In this document: positions 14,028-17,819 of the stretch, in pieces
Position numbering within the stretch: the stretch's first letter is position 1
Layout: each line of letters opens with the position of its first letter
NCBI GenBank assembly: GCA_905192745.1
Contig: CAJJLZ010000037.1
Location: 1 to 17,819 of the forward strand
Direction: 5' to 3'
Source: an uncultured Oscillospiraceae bacterium
Lineage (GTDB): Bacteria; Bacillota; Clostridia; Oscillospirales; Acutalibacteraceae
Length of the DNA: 17,819 nucleotides
Made by a program: the position numbers and the translations under genes
The notes under the pieces: model-generated
Told to the model about the DNA's origin: nothing
Seen by the model: the letters and a program-made list of their open reading frames with translations, nothing else
The model's database searches: none

Positions 14028-15052
14028 AGCGTAAGCTGCCCCGTGTAGTCGATGCCGAGATGCTCATATGCCGCGGGGAGCACCACCCGCCCGCGGGGAG
14101 TACGGCTGAGGAAACCGAGCTGCATCAGATACGGTTCGTATACATCCTCGATGGTAACCGATTCTTCTCCGATTACCGCCGCAACGGTGTCCAGTCCAAC
14201 CGGGCCGCCGTTATAGTGCTTAATCATAGCCTCCAGCATCCGGCGGTCCACCATGTCCAGCCCCAGCTCGTCCACCTCCATCCGGTCGAGAGCCTGCCGG
14301 GCGGTATCCGCCGTAATCACGCCCCCGCTCATCACCTGAGCGAAATCCCGCACCCGCTTGAGAAGCCGGTTGGCGATCCGGGGGGTTCCCCGCGCCCGGG
14401 ACGCAACCTCGAGCGCCCCGTCCCCGTCGCAGGGGATGTCGAGGATTTTGGCGCTGCGGGACACAATCAGCCCCAGCTCCTCCGGCGTATACAGCTCCAG
14501 CCGGAGGACCACCCCGAACCGGTCCCGCAGGGGAGCCGAAAGCTGGCCCGCCCGGGTGGTCGCGCCGATCAGGGTAAAGCGGGGAAGCGGCAGATGAATA
14601 GACGCCGCGCCCTGCCCCTTCCCGTTGATGATATCGATGGCAAAATCCTCCATCGCGGGGTATAGTATTTCCTCCACCGTCCGGGGAAGGCGGTGAATCT
14701 CGTCGATAAACAACACGTCCCCGGGGTCGAGATTGGTCAGCAGCGCCGCCAGATCGCCCGGCCGTTCCAGCGCCGGGCCGGAGGTGATGCGGATATTGAC
14801 CCCCATCTCATTGGCGATAATCTGGGAAAGCGTGGTTTTGCCAAGACCGGGGGGGCCGTACAGCAGGACATGATCCAGCGCTTCCCCCCGGATTTTGGCC
14901 GCGTCGATAAAGACCTTCAGGTTTTCCTTCACCTTGGTCTGTCCGATATATTCCGTAAGCGTCCGGGGGCGCAGGGGGTTGTCCCCGTCGTCCTCCGGCA
15001 GGTATTCGGTGGAAACCACCCGGTTTTCATAATCCATTTCCAAGCTGTCCAT
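14024..15052 (-). CDS. ruvB: Holliday junction branch migration ATPase RuvB
   Basis: Hexameric motor that drives branch migration on junctions held by RuvA. The 342-aa chain has Walker A GPPGLGKTT, Walker B LFIDEIHR, the RuvB segment SGPALERPGDLAALLT, sensor motif IGATTRAG, the arginine finger region APLRDRFG, and a C-terminal winged-helix DNA-binding domain ending YEHLGI. The N-terminus given has only a weak upstream ribosome site; Met6 is an alternative start. It is separated from ruvA by the DUF3795 gene (29 bases before ruvB) and overlaps rlmA by 4 bases. Confidence 0.98.
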   Translation of the reverse strand: MDSLEMDYENRVVSTEYLPEDDGDNPLRPRTLTEYIGQTKVKENLKVFIDAAKIRGEALDHVLLYGPPGLGKTTLSQIIANEMGVNIRITSGPALERPGDLAALLTNLDPGDVLFIDEIHRLPRTVEEILYPAMEDFAIDIINGKGQGAASIHLPLPRFTLIGATTRAGQLSAPLRDRFGVVLRLELYTPEELGLIVSRSAKILDIPCDGDGALEVASRARGTPRIANRLLKRVRDFAQVMSGGVITADTARQALDRMEVDELGLDMVDRRMLEAMIKHYNGGPVGLDTVAAVIGEESVTIEDVYEPYLMQLGFLSRTPRGRVVLPAAYEHLGIDYTGQLTL

Positions 15053-15081
15053 CCCGTGCTTTCCGCCTTTCCATCCACGCG

Positions 15082-15468
15082 TTACTCTGGACTTTTACTT
15101 TCCAGAAGAAGCCGCCATATTCCCGCCTCATCGGACGGTGTATCGTAATCTCCAACCAACTCGTCGGGATAATGATACCGAAAGCCGGCGCGCTCTCCCG
15201 CCTCCAGACAATCGATCAGCCGTTCTTCTCCGTATTCCCCTGCAAAGGCGGCGAAGGCCCGTACCCGGAGCTTTTGAAGCATAGGACTATCGCAAGGAAA
15301 ATCCCGGCATTCCCAGCAGCCGGAAAGTCCCTTTCCCACACAGCATCGCCGGTTTTTACACCATTCCCGATCCCGGCAGCCCTCATCCCGGCAACCGGCG
15401 CAGGAGTCGTTTTGCCCACAGGCGGCGCATACCAGCCCGCAATACGCCATGCCCTTTTCCCGGTTCAT
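15082..15468 (-). CDS. Cysteine-rich DUF3795-like protein
   Basis: A 128-aa protein of unknown function placed between ruvA and ruvB. The first 60 residues hold 12 cysteines (10, 14, 17, 23, 26, 31, 37, 42, 43, 51, 54, 59), starting with MAYCGLVCAACG, which fits the DUF3795 family of short Cys-rich, probably zinc- or metal-binding proteins. The rest is helical and charged. Two starts are possible: the one given, with GGAG about 4 bases upstream, or Met7 (position 15450), the usual family start, with AAAGGG nearby. It lies 40 bases after ruvA and 29 bases before ruvB on the same strand, so co-transcription is expected. No role in junction processing is known. Confidence 0.85.
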   Translation of the reverse strand: MNREKGMAYCGLVCAACGQNDSCAGCRDEGCRDREWCKNRRCCVGKGLSGCWECRDFPCDSPMLQKLRVRAFAAFAGEYGEERLIDCLEAGERAGFRYHYPDELVGDYDTPSDEAGIWRLLLESKSPE

Positions 15469-15508
15469 CCTCTCCGCCGCCTTTCTATCCCAATGACAGA
15501 ACGGACGC

Positions 15509-16114
15509 TTATTTCCGCTTTGCCAGCTGTTTCAGCGCGTCCCGCACCAGCGTTTCTACCGGCAGGGAACTGTCCAGCCTTCCGACCGCGGCGGAGGCCT
15601 CGCCCGGTGTGAAGCCGAGCACCGACAGGGCGCTCACCGCCTCGGCGGCGTTCCCCGCGGCGGAAACCACGCCGGTTCCGCCCGGCATCTCCACACTGCC
15701 GGAAGCGGCCAGCGCCCCCACCTTGTCCTTGAGTTCCAAAACAATCCGCTGGGCGAGCTTGGGCCCCACCCCCTGCGCCCGGGTCAGCGCCTTATAGTCG
15801 CCGGAGGCGGCGGCCAGCGCCACCCGCTCGGGCGAAAGCTCGGAAAGAATCGCCAGCCCCGCCTTGGGCCCCACACCGGTCACCGAGGTCAGCTGCTTAA
15901 AGCATTCCAGTTCGGCCTGCTCGGCAAAGCCAAACAGCTCGATCGCGTCCTCCCGCACGTTCATGATGGTGTAAAGCGTCGCTTCCGCCCCCAGAGCGGG
16001 AAGGGCACGGGCCGTGGTCATGGTGATCTGACAGCGGAAGCCCACCCCGCCGCATTCGATTACGGCGACACGCGGCTCCGCGTGGATCAGCTTTCCCCGC
16101 AGGCTGTACAGCAT
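15509..16114 (-). CDS. ruvA: Holliday junction-binding protein RuvA
   Basis: Tetrameric protein that holds the four-way junction for RuvB. The 201-aa length is normal. The N-terminal OB fold begins MLYSLRGKL, two helix-hairpin-helix motifs follow (VTGVGPKAGLAIL near 80 and AQGVGPKLAQRIV near 115), then a Gly/Ala/Ser-rich flexible linker and the C-terminal RuvB-binding domain (SALSVLGFTPGEAS). GGAG lies about 6 bases upstream of the ATG. The 85-base gap after ruvC contains a 7-bp hairpin (16166-16183: TATCCGG, GTGT, CCGGATA) that could tune expression within the operon. Confidence 0.98.
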   Translation of the reverse strand: MLYSLRGKLIHAEPRVAVIECGGVGFRCQITMTTARALPALGAEATLYTIMNVREDAIELFGFAEQAELECFKQLTSVTGVGPKAGLAILSELSPERVALAAASGDYKALTRAQGVGPKLAQRIVLELKDKVGALAASGSVEMPGGTGVVSAAGNAAEAVSALSVLGFTPGEASAAVGRLDSSLPVETLVRDALKQLAKRK

Positions 16115-16199
16115 GGTTCTCCATCCTTTCGGATCATGGCGGCGATTCCGGCCGCTTTTTCAGAATATCCGGACACCCGGATACCCGGTTTTCCTGTTC

Positions 16200-16706
16200 T
16201 TATTGCGGACCCTGGATGATCCGCCGCTTCAGCGCCGTCCCGCCGCTCTGCCCATGGCAGATGGCGATAGCCAGCGCGTCGGCCGTGTCGTCCGGCTTGG
16301 GTACGGCGGCCAGCCGGAGCAGACGGCGGGTCATCTCCATCACCTGCGGCTTCTCCGCCTTTCCGTAGCCGGTCACCGCCGACTTCACCTGCAGAGGCGT
16401 GTATTCGTACAGGGGAACGCCGCTCTGCTTCGCGGCAAGCAGGATCACCCCGCGGGCCTGGGCCACGTCGATGGCGGTTTTCTGGTTGTTTTTGAAATAC
16501 AGCTTTTCCACCGCCAGCGCGTCCGGCTTATGCCGGGCGAAAAGAGCGGTCAGCTCGCTGTAAATAATCTCCAGCCGCCGGGAAAACTCCATGCCCGCCG
16601 GGGTCTCCACCGCGCCGAAGGCCAGCGGTGTGAACCGCCCCCGCTCATACCGCAGGACGCCCCAGCCCACAATTGCATAGCCGGGGTCGATTCCAAAGAT
16701 AATCAT
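16200..16706 (-). CDS. ruvC: Holliday junction endonuclease RuvC
   Basis: Homodimeric, metal-dependent resolvase that cuts Holliday junctions symmetrically. The 168-aa length is normal. The four catalytic acids are in place: D7 in GIDPG, E67 in VEKLYF, and D140 and D143 in PDDTADALA. The basic QARG and GYGKAEK segments are typical. The start has AAGGAAGG about 9 bases upstream. It is the first gene of ruvC-ruvA-DUF3795-ruvB-rlmA, just downstream of a strong promoter. Confidence 0.98.
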   Translation of the reverse strand: MIIFGIDPGYAIVGWGVLRYERGRFTPLAFGAVETPAGMEFSRRLEIIYSELTALFARHKPDALAVEKLYFKNNQKTAIDVAQARGVILLAAKQSGVPLYEYTPLQVKSAVTGYGKAEKPQVMEMTRRLLRLAAVPKPDDTADALAIAICHGQSGGTALKRRIIQGPQ

Positions 16707-16761
16707 GGAGAGGTTCCTTCCTTTCCGCCGCCGACCGCTTCACAGCGGCCCTATCTGATTG

Positions 16762-16790
16762 ATTATAGCATACTCCCTGTTCCGGGGCAA
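16762..16790 (-). promoter_or_regulatory. Sigma-A promoter of the ruv operon
   Basis: Minus strand: -35 TTGCCC (16785-16790), a 17-base spacer ending TGC (extended -10), and a perfect -10 TATAAT (16762-16767). The start would be near 16755, about 50 bases before the ruvC ATG. No LexA-type SOS box of the CGAACnnnnGTTCG form is visible over it, so damage induction is not indicated by sequence. Confidence 0.85.
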
Positions 16791-16857
16791 CAAAAACCTC
16801 CGCTGTCTATACGCTGTCTTTGCGTCCGCCGCGTATGCGGTCTCACCCGACAGCGGA
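16791..16857 (-). terminator. Probable terminator of udp
   Basis: On the minus strand TCCGCTGTC (16849-16857) pairs perfectly with GACAGCGGA (16799-16807), followed by GGTTTTTG. The 41-base loop contains a small hairpin (CCGC-ATAC-GCGG) and a second copy of GACAGCG that could pair instead. It lies between udp and the ruvC promoter, whose -35 begins immediately after. Confidence 0.55.
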
Positions 16858-16870
16858 AAAGGCTTTCCTG

Positions 16871-17665
16871 TCACTTTCCGGCCTTCTCCGCCGTTATCAG
16901 CCGCCGGACGGCGCCGATCGCGGCCAGCGCCGCCGCCGAGGTGTCGGCGTTCTTCCGGTCGGGAAGTCCGGCCGCCGACCGCTCCTGATTCCACAGCACA
17001 TGAAGGACGCAGCCTGCCCGCAGCCCCCGCGCGGCCGCGACGGCATACAGGGCCGCCGACTCCATCTCGGAGGCGAGGCAGCCCGCCCGCAGCCAGGCCT
17101 GCCATTGGTTTTTGAGTTCATAGGAAACCGGGGAATCCTCCGGACTGTGCTGTCCGTAAAAGGAATCCTTGCACTGCACCACTCCAATATGCACCGTCCT
17201 GCCGTCCCCTGTCCCGCGGAGCGCCTCCTCCGCCGCGTCTGCCAGCGCCGCCGTTACCGCGAAATCCGATACCGCCGGGAAAGCAAGAGGCAGGTATTCC
17301 CGGCTGGTCCCCTCCTGCCGGATGGCGGCGTTGGCGACCACCAGATCGCCGCCCTTAACGGAGAGCGCCATCCCCCCGCAGGTTCCCACCCGGATCAGAG
17401 TTCTGACTCCGCAGCGAGCCAGTTCCTCCACACAAATGGCCGTGGAAGGTCCGCCGATTCCATGGGAAACGACCAACACCCGTTCTCCGTCCAGAGTCCC
17501 CGCCCAGGAGGTGTACTCCCGATTGCCGGCGACGAACGCCGCCCCATCCAGCCGTCGGGCAATGGACTCCACCCGTCCGGGGTCGCCGGTCAGGATGGCG
17601 TATTCCGCCCCCTGAGAAGGGGTCATCCCGATATGGTACATGGCTTCTTCGTTGAAATTCAGCAT
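16871..17665 (-). CDS. udp: Uridine phosphorylase (nucleoside phosphorylase family)
   Basis: Cytoplasmic enzyme that splits uridine with phosphate to uracil and ribose 1-phosphate in pyrimidine salvage. The 264-aa chain has the phosphate site GDPGR near the N-terminus, the segment SHGIGGPSTAICVEELA, RVGTCGGM, the uridine-phosphorylase mark FPAVSDF, and the ribose-binding EMESAALY. The base-binding loop reads FYGQHSPED where E. coli Udp has GQER: the Gln is kept and the Arg is not, which I recall as usual in the Gram-positive subgroup, so base specificity is slightly uncertain. GGAG lies about 10 bases upstream of the start. It is a single-gene unit with its own promoter and terminator. Confidence 0.9.
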   Translation of the reverse strand: MLNFNEEAMYHIGMTPSQGAEYAILTGDPGRVESIARRLDGAAFVAGNREYTSWAGTLDGERVLVVSHGIGGPSTAICVEELARCGVRTLIRVGTCGGMALSVKGGDLVVANAAIRQEGTSREYLPLAFPAVSDFAVTAALADAAEEALRGTGDGRTVHIGVVQCKDSFYGQHSPEDSPVSYELKNQWQAWLRAGCLASEMESAALYAVAAARGLRAGCVLHVLWNQERSAAGLPDRKNADTSAAALAAIGAVRRLITAEKAGK

Positions 17666-17715
17666 CGCGCGTTGCTCCTCTCTCCGCTTTCTTATCTGCC
17701 GCAGACAGCCCTTCG

Positions 17716-17739
17716 GATGCCGGGTTCCATACCGGCATC
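17716..17739 (-). other. Hairpin in the udp leader
   Basis: A perfect 8-bp inverted repeat, GATGCCGG with CCGGCATC, around an 8-base loop, lies just after the predicted udp transcription start and about 50 bases before the ATG. There is no U-run, so it is not a terminator. It may stabilise the 5' end or bind a regulator. Confidence 0.5.
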
Positions 17740-17752
17740 TCTCCCAAACGAC

Positions 17753-17762
17753 AGTATACCAT
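17753..17762 (-). promoter_or_regulatory. Extended -10 promoter of udp
   Basis: On the minus strand TATACT (17753-17758) is preceded by TGG, the TGn extended -10 element. No good -35 is found 16-18 bases upstream, as is tolerated in extended -10 promoters. The start would fall near 17746, about 80 bases before the udp ATG. Bases 17763-17819 show no gene. Confidence 0.55.
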
Positions 17763-17819
17763 AGCGCCGCCCGGCCGGATTCTATACGAGCCTTTTCCGG
17801 CGGCGCAATGAAAAACGCT

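Noticed and set aside
16755..16800. A LexA/SOS operator at the ruv promoter
   Set aside because: No CGAACnnnnGTTCG-like palindrome is visible over or near the -35/-10.

Overview
The window reads as a core-genome segment of a GC-rich Gram-positive anaerobe of the Clostridia type, probably Oscillospiraceae/Ruminococcaceae-like. The basis is the gene content: a zinc-finger ClpE-type ATPase, a group II ECF module (EcfA1, EcfA2, EcfT) followed by TruA, a DUF5711 propeller protein, a CvpA-PgsA pair, and strong Shine-Dalgarno sequences of the GGAGG type. The genus cannot be told from sequence alone. Every gene I can support (14 protein genes and 3 tRNAs) lies on the minus strand, so transcription runs from high to low coordinates. 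The many long plus-strand open frames are antisense shadows of GC-rich genes.

Layout in transcription order, right to left. (1) 17819-16791: a uridine phosphorylase gene (udp) with its own extended -10 promoter, a leader hairpin and a likely terminator. (2) 16790-13098: a Holliday-junction operon ruvC-ruvA-[DUF3795 protein]-ruvB-rlmA, with a clear sigma-A promoter before ruvC and a GTGA stop/start overlap between ruvB and the rRNA methyltransferase gene. (3) 13097-11501: glmM, the aminosugar entry step to peptidoglycan, behind a structured 176-base gap and followed by a strong hairpin. (4) 11451-7023: an orphan class I methyltransferase, an unusual single-chain fusion of the two ECF ATPases (EcfA1-EcfA2), EcfT, and truA, then DUF5711 (6977-5706), all closely spaced. 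(5) 5556-1593: a strong promoter, a terminator-like hairpin in a short leader, then a CvpA-family gene, pgsA and a ClpE-type ATPase. (6) 1570-532: uppP with its own promoter. (7) 405-1: a stable-RNA promoter with an A/T-rich upstream element driving tRNA-Gly(TCC), tRNA-Arg(TCT) and tRNA-His(GTG).

Most genes serve basic functions: DNA branch migration and resolution (ruvABC), rRNA/tRNA modification (rlmA, truA, perhaps the orphan methyltransferase), envelope building (glmM, uppP, pgsA), vitamin or metal uptake energised by the ECF module, protein quality control (ClpE), pyrimidine salvage (udp), and tRNA supply.

I saw no mobile element, CRISPR array, phage gene or defence island. The points most worth a second look are the covalent EcfA1-EcfA2 fusion with a Pro/Ala linker and a repeated tail, the apparent transcription attenuator ahead of the CvpA-family gene, the cysteine-rich DUF3795 gene inside the ruv operon, and the structured leader of glmM. 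None amounts to a clearly new system.
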